Assembly: GCF_042701255.1 (NCBI RefSeq)
Contig: NZ_CP170554.1
Span: 3,410,001-3,474,000 of the forward strand
Direction of reading: 5' to 3'
Length of the DNA stretch: 64,000 nt
From: Tahibacter sp042701255
GTDB lineage: Bacteria > Pseudomonadota > Gammaproteobacteria > Xanthomonadales > Rhodanobacteraceae
Below, in pieces: positions 1-8,680 of this stretch. Both the position numbers and the translations under genes were made by a program. Numbering within the stretch: position 1 is the first letter of the stretch; every line of letters starts with the position of its first letter. Under the pieces are notes generated by a model. That model was not told the DNA's origin. It did not search any database and saw only the letters and a list, made by a program, of their open reading frames with translations.

Positions 1-1
1 C

Positions 2-1012
2 GTCGTGCCGGCCTATACCTGTCCGCTCGTCGCGCTCGCCGTTGCGCATTGCGGGCTGCGTCTGCGGCTGTGCGATCTCGCCGAGGACAGTCTGGATTTC
101 GACGCCGCTGCGTTGGCCGAGGTCTGCGGCGCCGATACCCTGGCCGTCGTCGTCACGCATCTCGGCGGACGCGTGGCCGATCTCGCGACGGCGCGCCGGG
201 TTGCGGATGCCGCCGGCGCTGCGCTGATCGAGGATGCGGCGCAGGCCTGGGGCGGACGTCACGGCGATGCACCGCTGGGTCTGATCGGCGACATCGGATT
301 TTTCAGTCTCGCGGTCGGCAAGGGCATCACCGTGTACGAAGGCGGGCTGCTCGTCGCGCGCGATGCGTCGCTGCGTGCGGCGTTGCGCGCGCAAGCCGCG
401 TCGACCGCACCGCCGCGGCTGGGCTGGGAATTGCGCCGCAGCGCGGAGCTGCTCGCGTATCACGCGCTGTACCGGCCGCTGGGTTTGCGTCTGGCCTACG
501 GCTGGCCGCATCGGCGCGCGCGGCGTCGCGGCGACTGGATCGCTGCGGTCGGCGACGATTTCGACGCACGCATTCCGCTGCACGGCGTCGGTGCCTGGCG
601 CCGGCGTGTCGGCGAGCGTGCGGCGCGTCGCTGGCCGGCCTATGCGCAGGCACTGCGCGAACAGGCGCTGCGTCGTCTGCCGGTTCTGCAGGCATTGCCC
701 GGCGTGAAGGTGTTCGTCGATCGCGCCGGCGACAGCGGTGCCTGGCCGTTCCTGTGGCTGCGTCTGCCCGACATGGCCATCCGCGATGCCGTGCTGGAAG
801 CCTGTGCGTCGCTGCGTCTCGGCGTCACGCGTCTCTACGTGCATGCGTTGCCGGACTACGCCTATCTGCAGACTGTCGTCGGCACCGCCGTGGACGTGCC
901 GCGCGCTCGCTCGCTCGCGGCCTGTTCGCTGACCCTGACCAACAGCCTCTGGTGCGACGACGCGGCGTTCGCTCGCGTGCGGGAAATCCTGCAGCGTGTG
1001 CTCAGCCGCTGA
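2..1012 (+). CDS. DegT/DnrJ/EryC1-family PLP aminotransferase, 5' truncated by window edge
   Basis: This is a sugar-aminotransferase-type, PLP-dependent enzyme of the DegT/DnrJ/EryC1 family. The reading frame is open from base 2 with the family's conserved VPAYTCP opening, so the true start lies upstream of the window. Counting from the codon at base 5, an EDAAQ motif (about residues 76-80) contributes the Asp that contacts the PLP ring nitrogen, and the GDIGFFSLAVGKG stretch carries the expected Schiff-base lysine at about K106. Family members usually aminate keto-sugars, or act in amino-polyol and AHBA-type pathways. The substrate cannot be read here. The gene ends tail-to-tail with the next one, overlapping it by 11 bases. 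About 50 N-terminal residues are probably missing. Confidence 0.85.
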   Translation, partial: VVPAYTCPLVALAVAHCGLRLRLCDLAEDSLDFDAAALAEVCGADTLAVVVTHLGGRVADLATARRVADAAGAALIEDAAQAWGGRHGDAPLGLIGDIGFFSLAVGKGITVYEGGLLVARDASLRAALRAQAASTAPPRLGWELRRSAELLAYHALYRPLGLRLAYGWPHRRARRRGDWIAAVGDDFDARIPLHGVGAWRRRVGERAARRWPAYAQALREQALRRLPVLQALPGVKVFVDRAGDSGAWPFLWLRLPDMAIRDAVLEACASLRLGVTRLYVHALPDYAYLQTVVGTAVDVPRARSLAACSLTLTNSLWCDDAAFARVREILQRVLSR

Positions 1013-1862
1013 GCGCGGCGAGCAGGCGACGGTTCAGCGCGGCCTGTTCGGCCTGCCAGCGCTGCACCTGTTCGGCTGGAATCGCCGGCTGTTCGTCGAC
1101 GGCGCTGAGCCAGCGCTTCCAGCGGCTTCGATAGACGTAACTCGACACTTCGCCGTTGACGTCCATGCCGACCAGCCGCGGTGCGAGCATGCGGATCGCC
1201 GCGCAGAGCTGCCCGGCACGCAACACGCCCTGATCCCAGTTCGTATGCGCGTCGTCCGGATGCAGCACGTCCTTGTCGATGGACAGATACACCGGCACGG
1301 TGTCGCTCTGCCATTGCGCCTGCAATGCCGTCATCAACGCCGGCGCATCGGGGAATGCGCGGAAGGCATGACCCAGACCGAGCCGCGCCGCCCAGCGGTT
1401 GGCCGCGCCTATGCACCAGTAGCGCACGCGGCCGCGGCGCAGCGGGCTCCAGCGGTTTTCCCACAGATGCGCGGCGTCGACGTCCTTCGACGTAATGCCG
1501 ACGACGTCGATGCCGAGCACGCCGGGCAGCGCGGCCGCATGGCTGACCCACGAGCCGCAGTGGATGCCGGCGAGGAAGCGCATGTTGTCGGGATGGTTGT
1601 CGAACACGACGACGCGGCAGGGCTGCACGCCTGCGACGCGGCGGATCAGCGGCAGGCTCAGATGATGGAAATCGCCGCTGCCGAAGAACACCGGCGCGAA
1701 GTGCCGGCCCAGTTCCGCGGGCAGGGTCGTGTCGAACCGGTCCAGCGCGCGGCGCGCGCAGGCGAAGCGCAGGGTCTCCTGCCAGTCGCGCCGGTCCAGG
1801 ACTTCGGCACCGTCGAGCTGCACCGAGCCGTCAAGATCGAGTACGACCGGTTGCACCGGCAT
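1002..1862 (-). CDS. Ureohydrolase-fold (arginase/agmatinase-like) protein
   Basis: A 286-residue protein of the arginase/agmatinase/formiminoglutamase fold. Two metal-binding signatures can be seen: DNHPDNM, matching the family DAHxD motif, and SIDKDVLHPDD, matching SxDxDxxDP. A late GMDVNGEVS block corresponds to the conserved xDxxE segment. Family members hydrolyse guanidino or formimino groups using a binuclear manganese site. This sequence is divergent and its substrate is unknown. I place the start at 1862 (MPVQPVVLDLDG) rather than at the longer in-frame ATG at 1949, whose extra residues are Cys/Arg-rich and not protein-like. The chosen start lies 32 bases inside the end of the upstream GNAT gene, which suggests translational coupling. 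Confidence 0.78.
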   Translation of the reverse strand: MPVQPVVLDLDGSVQLDGAEVLDRRDWQETLRFACARRALDRFDTTLPAELGRHFAPVFFGSGDFHHLSLPLIRRVAGVQPCRVVVFDNHPDNMRFLAGIHCGSWVSHAAALPGVLGIDVVGITSKDVDAAHLWENRWSPLRRGRVRYWCIGAANRWAARLGLGHAFRAFPDAPALMTALQAQWQSDTVPVYLSIDKDVLHPDDAHTNWDQGVLRAGQLCAAIRMLAPRLVGMDVNGEVSSYVYRSRWKRWLSAVDEQPAIPAEQVQRWQAEQAALNRRLLAALSG

Positions 1863-2943
1863 CCTCCTGCCATTGGCTGTCGCTTTCGAACAGGCTGCCG
1901 ATGCGCCGCAGCAGCGCGCGCAGCAGCGGGTTGCGCAGATACACCGCATGCCGCGTCAAGGTGAAGCGCGCGCCGAGATAGGCCTTGATCGTCGGATCGG
2001 TCCAGCCGGCGATGTAGCGGCGCAGCCCGCGGCGGCAGGCTTCGTCGAGGTTGTGCGCCCAGCTCACGAAATACAGGTTGAACTCGCGCGCCTGCGGATA
2101 GCGCAGGCCGATGTACTTGTCGACGAGCGCATCATTGACCACGTAGCAGAGGTTGAATCCGAGCAGTTCGTCGCCGTGGCGGTATTCGAACACCAGCCCC
2201 TGGCTGGCGGCGTCGCGCAGCACCGCGGCGAAGAACGCGCGGCTCAGCCGGTCGAAATGGATCTCGCTCTGCGCATAGACCGCGTCGTACAGCGCGTAGT
2301 ACGCATCGACGACGGCCTCGTCGTCGAAATACGCGGCGCCTGTGGCGATGCTGCGGATGTCCAGCTCAGCCCGCGCGCGCAGCTTGCGCCGCAGGTCCTT
2401 GCGTCGCCCCGCCGACAGGGATTGCAGCCAGCCGTCGGCGTCGGCGAATTCGATGGGCAGCCAGGCCAGCGCCTGGCCTTCGAGCATCACGCAGCCGCGG
2501 GCGACCAGCGCTTCGCTCAGGCGTCGCGCGACGTCGTTGTGCGGCGATTCGAGCAGCGGCGATTCCTGTGGCAGATCCTTGACGATCGTCAGCGCGTGCC
2601 GGCGCGCAGGGCCGGACAGCAGCGCCTCCACGAACGCGGGTACGTCCAGATCGGCCGGCAGTACCGTGTATTCGCTGACCGTCGTACCGACGAAACACGT
2701 GCGCCAGCGCAGCAGGCGGCGCCACCACGCGTGGCCGGGAAAGCGCTGTACGCGCCGGCGCAGATCGTCGTCGGCCGTCGTCAGCAGATCGAACGGCGCG
2801 ACGAAAGCCGGCACGCCGCCGGGCAGCACGTGCGCCTCGAAGCCGAGCGGCGGGTGGGCGAGGAAATGTTCGATCAGGCGCGCCGGCTCGACGAGCGAGG
2901 CATCGGCGAGTGCGGCGTCGGTCATCGCGGCGTCGGGCTTCAT
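1831..2943 (-). CDS. GNAT-fold acyltransferase (GNAT_6/FemAB-like)
   Basis: A roughly 370-residue protein of the GNAT_6 (BioF2-like/FemAB-like) type. Its C-terminal half has the recognisable acetyltransferase core: a Lys/Arg-rich segment (AGRRKDLRRKLR), then FEYRHGDELLGFNLCYVV, then DKYIGLRYPQAREFNLYF and a final helix pair. Such proteins transfer acyl or aminoacyl groups to amines. The neighbouring ureohydrolase-fold gene and DegT aminotransferase hint at an amine acceptor, but this is inference. The start is uncertain: in-frame ATGs exist at 2991, 2943 and 2925, and none has a convincing Shine-Dalgarno. I chose 2943. The gene overlaps the downstream ureohydrolase gene. Confidence 0.7.
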   Translation of the reverse strand: MKPDAAMTDAALADASLVEPARLIEHFLAHPPLGFEAHVLPGGVPAFVAPFDLLTTADDDLRRRVQRFPGHAWWRRLLRWRTCFVGTTVSEYTVLPADLDVPAFVEALLSGPARRHALTIVKDLPQESPLLESPHNDVARRLSEALVARGCVMLEGQALAWLPIEFADADGWLQSLSAGRRKDLRRKLRARAELDIRSIATGAAYFDDEAVVDAYYALYDAVYAQSEIHFDRLSRAFFAAVLRDAASQGLVFEYRHGDELLGFNLCYVVNDALVDKYIGLRYPQAREFNLYFVSWAHNLDEACRRGLRRYIAGWTDPTIKAYLGARFTLTRHAVYLRNPLLRALLRRIGSLFESDSQWQEDAGATGRTRS

Positions 2944-3214
2944 GCGCGAGCGACCGGCGATGGCGTCCCGGCGCAGGGCCGTCGTCCGCATCGCGCCGCC
3001 AGGTCAAGGCCGATGACTCGTCTATGCACGCGTTCCTGCCTGCCGTTGCCGACGGCGCACCTTAGGGAGCTTCGTCCGTCCCTGCAAGCCGGAACTTTCC
3101 CGGGAACCCTTGCCCTATGGTAAGAATCCGACCGGGCAACCGATGCGAGAATCCGCCTCGGCCGCAGGAGCAGGCCATGCCCGGCCGCGTCAGCGCCGCA
3201 AAGGTCAGGAACCG

Positions 3215-4642
3215 ATGACAGGGATCCGCAGACAGGGAGCGAATCCGGCCGGGTGCGGGGCGTCGGGCCGTCGCGTCCGCGCCGCTGCGGTCGCGCTGTT
3301 CGCGACGCTGCTCGCGGCCTGCGCGCCGATGCCGCCGCAACCCGATCGCGAGGTGCCGCTGCCGCAATCCTGGCGCGGCGCGCCGGCCGATGCCGCCACA
3401 GCGGCGGACCCGACCCGCTGGTGGCACGCGCTCGGCGATCCCGGGCTCGACGCACTGGTCGATGCGGCGTTGGCACAGAACCTCGGCCTGGCCGAAGCGC
3501 AGCACCGCCTGCGTGCGGCGCGCGCGCAGACCGACGTCACGCGCCTGCGCTTCGTGCCGCAGCTCAACGCGCGCACGATGTCGGCGCCGAACGTCGAGAG
3601 CACGGCCAGTTATTTCCAGGTCGGTTTCGATGCGAGCTGGGAGCTCGGCCTGTTCGGCCGCCGCGACGCGGAAAAGCAGGTCGCTGCCGCCGATCTGGCG
3701 CTGGCCGATGCCGACGTCGCCGCGGCCCGCGTCTCGGTCGTGGCCGAGACCGTGCGGACCTATCTCGAGTTGCGTGCAGCGCAGGCGCGCGGCGTTCTGC
3801 AGACGCGCGAGCTCGCCGCGGCCGAAGCGGCGCTCAAGCGTGCGCAGCGCCTGCAGGCGCTGGGTCTGGGCGGCAGTACCGATGTGGACAAGGCGCAATC
3901 GGCGCTGCAGACCGAGCAGGCGCGCGCGGCGGGGCTCGCGGCGCTGCCGGCGCTGCAGGCGCAGACTCTCGCGCAGCTGCTCGGCCGCACGCAGATCGAG
4001 GCGGCCTGGCTCGCACCCGCCGCGCTGCCGGCCGTACCGGCAGCGGCGAAAGCACCGGCGCCGGCCGAACTGCTGCGCACGCGGCCGGAGATACGCCGCG
4101 CCGAATGGGCCGTCGAACGCGCCGCGGGCGAGCTCGGCATTGCCCGCGCCGAGCTCTGGCCGCAGCTCAACATCGGCGGCTCGCTGACCTATGCGAGCAA
4201 GCTCGACGGCGACGAGCTGCTGCCGCCGACCAGCATCCTGTCGGTAGGGCCGATGATTTCGATACCGCTGCTGGACTGGGGCATGCGCCGCGCCGCGGCC
4301 GTGGCTCACGGCGAGCTGCTGGCTGCCGCGGTGATGCGCTACCGCGCTGCGGTCGTCGACGGTGCGGCCGAGGTGCAGAACAGCCTGGGCACGCTCGATG
4401 CCGCGCGTGCGCGGCATGCGGCGCTGGCCGCACGCGTCGCCGGCGCGCCGCAGCGCCTCGCACGCGTGCAGCGGCTGCAAGCCCTGGGACTGGCCGATGC
4501 GGGCGAACTCGCCGAGGCGCAACGCGCCGAGACCGCGCTGGAGTCCGAGCGGCTCGACGCCCAGGCCGCGGCGTTGCAGGCGCTGGTCGCTGTGTACAAG
4601 GCGCTCGGCGGCGCACCGCCGCCGCTGGACACCGCGCCATGA
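3215..4642 (+). CDS. Outer-membrane efflux lipoprotein (NodT/TolC family)
   Basis: A 475-residue outer-membrane factor of the RND/ABC efflux type. After a basic N-terminus comes a hydrophobic signal ending in the lipobox LLAAC, so the mature protein is probably a lipoprotein. Two OEP repeats follow, with Ala/Arg/Gln-rich coiled-coil helices and the repeated motif RLQALGLGG/RLQALGLAD that marks the internal duplication of this family. The start at 3215 is supported by an AGGA Shine-Dalgarno 5 bases upstream. The longer frame to 3110 reads through non-coding sequence. The stop overlaps the permease start by 4 bases (ATGA). Together with the next three genes it forms a complete tripartite exporter. 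Confidence 0.9.
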   Translation: MTGIRRQGANPAGCGASGRRVRAAAVALFATLLAACAPMPPQPDREVPLPQSWRGAPADAATAADPTRWWHALGDPGLDALVDAALAQNLGLAEAQHRLRAARAQTDVTRLRFVPQLNARTMSAPNVESTASYFQVGFDASWELGLFGRRDAEKQVAAADLALADADVAAARVSVVAETVRTYLELRAAQARGVLQTRELAAAEAALKRAQRLQALGLGGSTDVDKAQSALQTEQARAAGLAALPALQAQTLAQLLGRTQIEAAWLAPAALPAVPAAAKAPAPAELLRTRPEIRRAEWAVERAAGELGIARAELWPQLNIGGSLTYASKLDGDELLPPTSILSVGPMISIPLLDWGMRRAAAVAHGELLAAAVMRYRAAVVDGAAEVQNSLGTLDAARARHAALAARVAGAPQRLARVQRLQALGLADAGELAEAQRAETALESERLDAQAAALQALVAVYKALGGAPPPLDTAP

Positions 4643-5766
4643 TGGGACTTGCGCGCAAGACCCTGCGCTACGAGTGGCGGCGCTATCTGCCGGCCGCGAT
4701 GGCCGTCGCGTTCTCGGCGCTGCTGATCCTCGTGCAGGCCGCGCTGGTGCTCGGCGTGTTCGCCGGCGCCAGCGTCTATGTCACCGCGTCCGCCGGCGAG
4801 CTCTGGGTCGGTTTTCCCGGTACGCAGAGCGTGGACATGGGCCGGCCGATTCCGGCCGTAGCGGAACTGCAGGCGCGCCTGGATCCGGCCGTCGCGCGCG
4901 TCGAACCGCTGTACTGGGGCGAGGGCGACTGGCGCGGCACGCAGACGCGCGGCGGCGTGTCGGTGTATCTGAGCGGCATCGACCCGGCCGCAGCCGGCCT
5001 CGCGTTCGCGCGCGTGCTGAGCCCGGCGCAGCGTGCGGCGCTGCTGGAACCCGGTGCGGTCATCGTCGATCAGGCCGATCTCGACAAGCTCGGCGCCACG
5101 GTCGGCACCCAGGCCGAAATCAACGGCCGCCACGTGCGCGTCGTCGGCGCGGTCGCCGGTCTGCGCGCGCTCGGCGGGATCAACGTGCTGGTCTCGATGG
5201 CTACGGCACGAACCCTGGACCCGGCCACCGGCGCCGCGCCGAGCTATCTGCTGCTGAAACTCGCCGATCCGGTCCAGGCGGCCGCCGTCGCGCAGCGGCT
5301 GCAGCCGGGTACGGCGAATCCGCGCTATGCGGTCTGGCCGCGCGAGGAATTCGCCGCGCGCGCCGTGCGCTTCTGGCTGTTCGATACCGGCGCGGGCCTC
5401 GCCTTCGTGTTCGGCGCCTTGCTGGTCGCGCTCGTCGGCACGGTCGTGACGAGCCAGTCGCTGATGGGCGCGGTATCCGGCAACCTGCGCGAATACGCGA
5501 CCCTGCGTGCGCTCGGCGTCAGTCACGCGGCCTTGCGCCGCGTCGTGCTCGAACAGGCGCTCTGGGTCGGCTGCGGAGGTCTCGTGCTCGCCGCCGGCAT
5601 CGGCGCGGTGCTGCTCGCGATCGCCGCCGCAGCGGCCGTGCCCGTGGCCATCGATCTGCCCGGCGCCGTCGTGGTCGGCGCGCTCGTGCTGCTGGTCGCG
5701 CTGGGTTCGGGCCTGGCGGCGATGCGCACCTTGCGGCGCGCCGATCCCATCGAGCTGCTGCGCTGA
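4639..5766 (+). CDS. ABC transporter permease, FtsX/MacB-like (DevC type)
   Basis: A 375-residue inner-membrane permease. One transmembrane helix near the N-terminus (about residues 15-45) is followed by a large periplasmic MacB-like domain, then three helices in the last 140 residues, ending in the FtsX hallmark SGLAAMRTLRRADPIELLR. This layout fits MacB/DevC-type exporters, which push substrates from the periplasm through a TolC-type channel rather than across the inner membrane. The start codon overlaps the preceding stop (ATGA at 4639-4642), and the ATPase gene begins two bases after its stop, so co-translation is likely. The substrate is unknown. Confidence 0.9.
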   Translation: MMGLARKTLRYEWRRYLPAAMAVAFSALLILVQAALVLGVFAGASVYVTASAGELWVGFPGTQSVDMGRPIPAVAELQARLDPAVARVEPLYWGEGDWRGTQTRGGVSVYLSGIDPAAAGLAFARVLSPAQRAALLEPGAVIVDQADLDKLGATVGTQAEINGRHVRVVGAVAGLRALGGINVLVSMATARTLDPATGAAPSYLLLKLADPVQAAAVAQRLQPGTANPRYAVWPREEFAARAVRFWLFDTGAGLAFVFGALLVALVGTVVTSQSLMGAVSGNLREYATLRALGVSHAALRRVVLEQALWVGCGGLVLAAGIGAVLLAIAAAAAVPVAIDLPGAVVVGALVLLVALGSGLAAMRTLRRADPIELLR

Positions 5767-5768
5767 CC

Positions 5769-6497
5769 ATGAGTACCGACGCCGTCGTCGCCAGCGGTCT
5801 GGCCAAGTCGTACCTGAGCGGCAGCGTCGTCACGCCGGTGCTGCGCGGACTGTCGCTGAACCTGCGCGCCGGCGAGCTCTGCCTCGTCGTCGGGCCGTCG
5901 GGTTGTGGAAAAAGCACCTTGTTGGCCTTGTTGAGCGGCCTGCTGCGGCCCGACCAGGGGCATGTCGTCGCGCTCGGTCGCGAGCTCGGCCGCCTCGACG
6001 CGGCGGCGCTGGACCGCTTCCGTCTGGACCATACCGGCTTCGTGTTCCAGGGCTTCAACCTGTTTCCGGCGCTGACCGCGCTGGAGCAGGTCGCGCTGCC
6101 GCTGGGCTATCTGGGCCGCCGCCGCGACGCCGCGTTCGCGCGCGCCGCGGAAGCGCTGGAGGAGGTCGGTCTTGCCGCGCGCCGCGCGTCGCGGCCGGCC
6201 GAGCTGTCCGGCGGCGAGAAGCAGCGCGTCGCGATCGCGCGCGCGCTGGCCAAGGATCCGGCCCTGCTGTTCGCCGACGAACCGACCAGTGCGCTCGATG
6301 CGGCCAACGGCCAGGTCGTCATCGATCTGCTGCATCGCGCCGCGCGGCGTCACGGCGCCTGCGTGGTCTGCGTCAGTCACGACCCGCGTCTGATCGGCCA
6401 CGCCGACCGCGTGTTGCGCATGGAAGATGGCATGCTGCTGTCGGACGAGCGCCATGCCGCGCCGCTGCTTTCCGCTGCTACGGAGCGTTCCCCATGA
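5769..6497 (+). CDS. ABC transporter ATP-binding protein (MacB/LolD/DevA-like)
   Basis: A 242-residue ATPase with a complete set of motifs: Walker A GPSGCGKST, Q-loop in FVFQGFNLFPALTALEQ, signature LSGGEKQR, Walker B LLFADEP, D-loop SALD and switch His in SHDPR. It belongs to the LolD/MacB branch that pairs with FtsX-type permeases. It presumably energises the permease encoded just upstream. Its stop overlaps the adaptor gene start (ATGA at 6494-6497). Confidence 0.93.
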   Translation: MSTDAVVASGLAKSYLSGSVVTPVLRGLSLNLRAGELCLVVGPSGCGKSTLLALLSGLLRPDQGHVVALGRELGRLDAAALDRFRLDHTGFVFQGFNLFPALTALEQVALPLGYLGRRRDAAFARAAEALEEVGLAARRASRPAELSGGEKQRVAIARALAKDPALLFADEPTSALDAANGQVVIDLLHRAARRHGACVVCVSHDPRLIGHADRVLRMEDGMLLSDERHAAPLLSAATERSP

Positions 6498-7396
6498 TGC
6501 CTCTCGCTGTCCCGCATCGCGTGCTGGCGCTCGCGCTGCTCGTCGCCGGACTGTCCGGCTGCGGCCGCCCGGCGGCCGAGGCGCCGACGACGGCGGCGGC
6601 CAGCCGCTACGCGGCGATGGCGCGCGGCACGGTCGACGTCGAAGGCGGCCTGCTGACGGTGTATGCACCGCGCGACGGTCATGTCACCGCGGTGCCGGTC
6701 AGCGATGGCGACGCCGTGCGCGCCGGCGATCTGCTGGCCGAGCTCGATACCGCCGCGGCCGATCTGGCCGTCGCCACGGCCCAGGCCGAAGTCGCCCAGG
6801 CTCAGGCGCAATTGACCGCGCAGTCGGCGCGGCTGGATCCGGCGCAGCGCCGCGCCGAACGCCTGGACGCCGCGCGGCGCGAAGGCCTGGCCACCGAACA
6901 GAGCGCCGACGATGCCGAGGCCCTGCAGCAGGGCCAGCGTGCCGAGCGCGACGTCGCCCAGGCCGCCGTGCTGCTGGCCCAGCAACGGCTAAAGGCCGCG
7001 CAGTGGGAACGCGAGCAGCGCGCCGTACGCGCGCCGGTCGACGCCACCGTCGCGCGGCGCCAGATCACCGTCGGCAGCAGCGTGGTCGTGCAGCCGCCGA
7101 GCGAGCTGTTCGTCTTGCTGCCGCGCCAGCCGCTGGTCGTGCGCGCGGAGATCGAGCAGGATTTCGTCGAGCGCGTGCATGCGGGCATGAGTGCCGAGAT
7201 CGTCGACGAGGTCGCGCCGGACAAGGTCTATGCGGCCAAGGTGCAGCGCCTCGGCGAAGTGTTCAGCCGCCGCGCCGGCAGCGATGCGCCGAACGAGCGT
7301 CAGGACGTGCGCGTGCTCGAATGCACCCTGGTGCTCAAGGATGCGTCCCTGCGCGTCGGCCAGCGCGTGCTCGTTCGCTTCATTGCCGGGACCTGA
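6494..7396 (+). CDS. HlyD-family periplasmic adaptor lipoprotein
   Basis: A 300-residue membrane-fusion protein. A short signal ending in LSGC predicts lipid anchoring. A barrel-sandwich half-motif (VYAPRDGHVTAVPVSDGDAV) is followed by an Ala/Gln-rich coiled-coil hairpin (about residues 85-185) and the second half-motif (VRAPVDATVARRQITVGSSV), then a beta-barrel domain. It links the FtsX-type permease to the outer-membrane channel. It is the last gene of the exporter operon. No intrinsic terminator follows immediately: the first one lies about 230 bases downstream, inside a small ORF. Confidence 0.9.
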   Translation: MMPLAVPHRVLALALLVAGLSGCGRPAAEAPTTAAASRYAAMARGTVDVEGGLLTVYAPRDGHVTAVPVSDGDAVRAGDLLAELDTAAADLAVATAQAEVAQAQAQLTAQSARLDPAQRRAERLDAARREGLATEQSADDAEALQQGQRAERDVAQAAVLLAQQRLKAAQWEREQRAVRAPVDATVARRQITVGSSVVVQPPSELFVLLPRQPLVVRAEIEQDFVERVHAGMSAEIVDEVAPDKVYAAKVQRLGEVFSRRAGSDAPNERQDVRVLECTLVLKDASLRVGQRVLVRFIAGT

Positions 7397-7567
7397 GTAA
7401 CCTGTGAACCCGCCGATGCCGGAGTCGGCGGTGGCGGTGCGAAGTCGGCGCACGCCGCGGGATCGGCGGATGCGCGCGCAGCAGGGGACTGCGAAGGGCG
7501 GAGGCGGGCGATACGGTAGGGAACGGTGCCGCCGCAATGGAGTGAGGTCAGCGCAGGAGGCAACGAC

Positions 7568-7768
7568 ATGTCGAGTTTGCTCCAATATCTGCAGTCGGCG
7601 CGCGATCGCCGCGCCTTTGCAGTCGCCTGTAGAAACAGGCTTTTTTTCATCGTGGAAAGACGGCAAGCAGATTGCATTGCGCTGGCGACCCCGTTTCCCG
7701 GTGCTCTCATGCCGAACGCGCTTTCCGCTTCCGCCGCCTGCTGCTCCCCAGGCCGTGCCGCGCCATGA
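7568..7768 (+). CDS. Putative 66-residue leader ORF coupled to the esterase gene
   Basis: A small ORF starting with ATG 7 bases after a perfect AGGAGG Shine-Dalgarno (7555-7560). It encodes 66 residues (beginning MSSLLQYLQSARDRRAFAV) and its TGA overlaps the start of the following esterase gene as ATGA (7765-7768), the same coupling used elsewhere in this window. A rho-independent terminator (7625-7647) lies inside the ORF, so a translating ribosome would cross the hairpin. I recognise no domain. It may be a regulatory leader peptide rather than a functional protein. The strong ribosome site and the coupled stop are the evidence; its reality is not certain. Confidence 0.45.
   Translation: MSSLLQYLQSARDRRAFAVACRNRLFFIVERRQADCIALATPFPGALMPNALSASAACCSPGRAAP
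7625..7647 (+). terminator. Intrinsic terminator inside leader ORF
   Basis: A perfect 6-bp stem (GCCTGT/ACAGGC) with an AGAA tetraloop is followed directly by seven T residues. This is a textbook rho-independent terminator on the plus strand. It sits between the exporter operon and the esterase gene, inside the coupled small ORF, which fits either an attenuator or the 3' end of a short RNA. Confidence 0.85.
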
Positions 7769-8640
7769 TGGAGACGCGCACGGCCAACGAATTCCTGTTC
7801 CGCGGCGGCCGCTCCGGCGTGCTGCTGATCCACGGTCTGACCGGCACGCCGAGCGAGATGCGCCAGGTCGGCCGCGGCCTGCACAAGGCCGGCTACAGCG
7901 TCTACGGCATGCAGCTGGCCGGACACTGCGGCAGCGAGGCCGATCTGCTCGCGACCGGCTGGCAGGACTGGTACGCGAGTGTCTGCGAAGCGGCCGAGCG
8001 TTTCGGTGCCGGTCTCGACCGCCTGTTCGTCGGCGGTCTTTCGATGGGCGCGCTGCTCGCGCTGAAGCTCGCCGCCGACCGCCCGCGCCAGGTGGCCGGG
8101 CTCGCGCTGTACGGCACCACCCTGCGTTACGACGGCTGGGCCGTGCCGCGCATCTCGCGGCTGTCGTTCCTGCTGCCGCTGGTCACCGCGCTGGGCCTGG
8201 GCCGCCGCCGCCGCACGATGGAAGCGTTTCCGTACGGCATCCGCGACGAGCGCATACGCGCACGCATCGCCGGTGCCATGCTGTCCGGCGACAGCGTTGC
8301 GGCCGGCCTGGCCGGCAACCCGTGGCCGTCGCTGGCGCAGTTCCAGCGCCTGTCCTGGCGCGTGCGGCGCCAGCTGCATCAGGTGCGTGCGCCGAGCCTG
8401 CTCGTGCATGCGCGCGAGGACGACATAGCCAGCCTCGACAATGCACGCGAGGTCGCCGACCGCGTGCAGGGCCCCAGCGAGCTGCTGGTGCTGGAGCGCA
8501 GCTATCACATGGTCACGGTCGACGCCGAGCGCGATCTCGTCGCGCGACGCAGTGCCGATTTCTTCCGCGCCATCGTCGTGGAGGCTCCCGAACGGGCCGC
8601 CGCCGCGCCGCTGGTCGCGCCCCTGGAGGCCGGTGCCTGA
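7765..8640 (+). CDS. Alpha/beta-hydrolase, carboxylesterase/thioesterase-like
   Basis: A 291-residue serine hydrolase resembling the Est30-type carboxylesterases. The oxyanion region is LLIHGLTGTPSEM, the nucleophile elbow is GLSMGA, the likely acid is in HAREDDIAS and the catalytic His is in RSYHMVTVD, all in family order. The next two genes encode an acyl carrier protein and a ketosynthase, so a role as an acyl-ACP thioesterase or acyl transferase is attractive but inferred. The start at 7765 overlaps the stop of the small upstream ORF. A longer in-frame ATG at 7672 exists but would overlap that ORF. Confidence 0.85.
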   Translation: MMETRTANEFLFRGGRSGVLLIHGLTGTPSEMRQVGRGLHKAGYSVYGMQLAGHCGSEADLLATGWQDWYASVCEAAERFGAGLDRLFVGGLSMGALLALKLAADRPRQVAGLALYGTTLRYDGWAVPRISRLSFLLPLVTALGLGRRRRTMEAFPYGIRDERIRARIAGAMLSGDSVAAGLAGNPWPSLAQFQRLSWRVRRQLHQVRAPSLLVHAREDDIASLDNAREVADRVQGPSELLVLERSYHMVTVDAERDLVARRSADFFRAIVVEAPERAAAAPLVAPLEAGA

Positions 8641-8680
8641 CCGGACCGGCTGCGCCTGCCCTCAACCGACGAGGTTTCGC

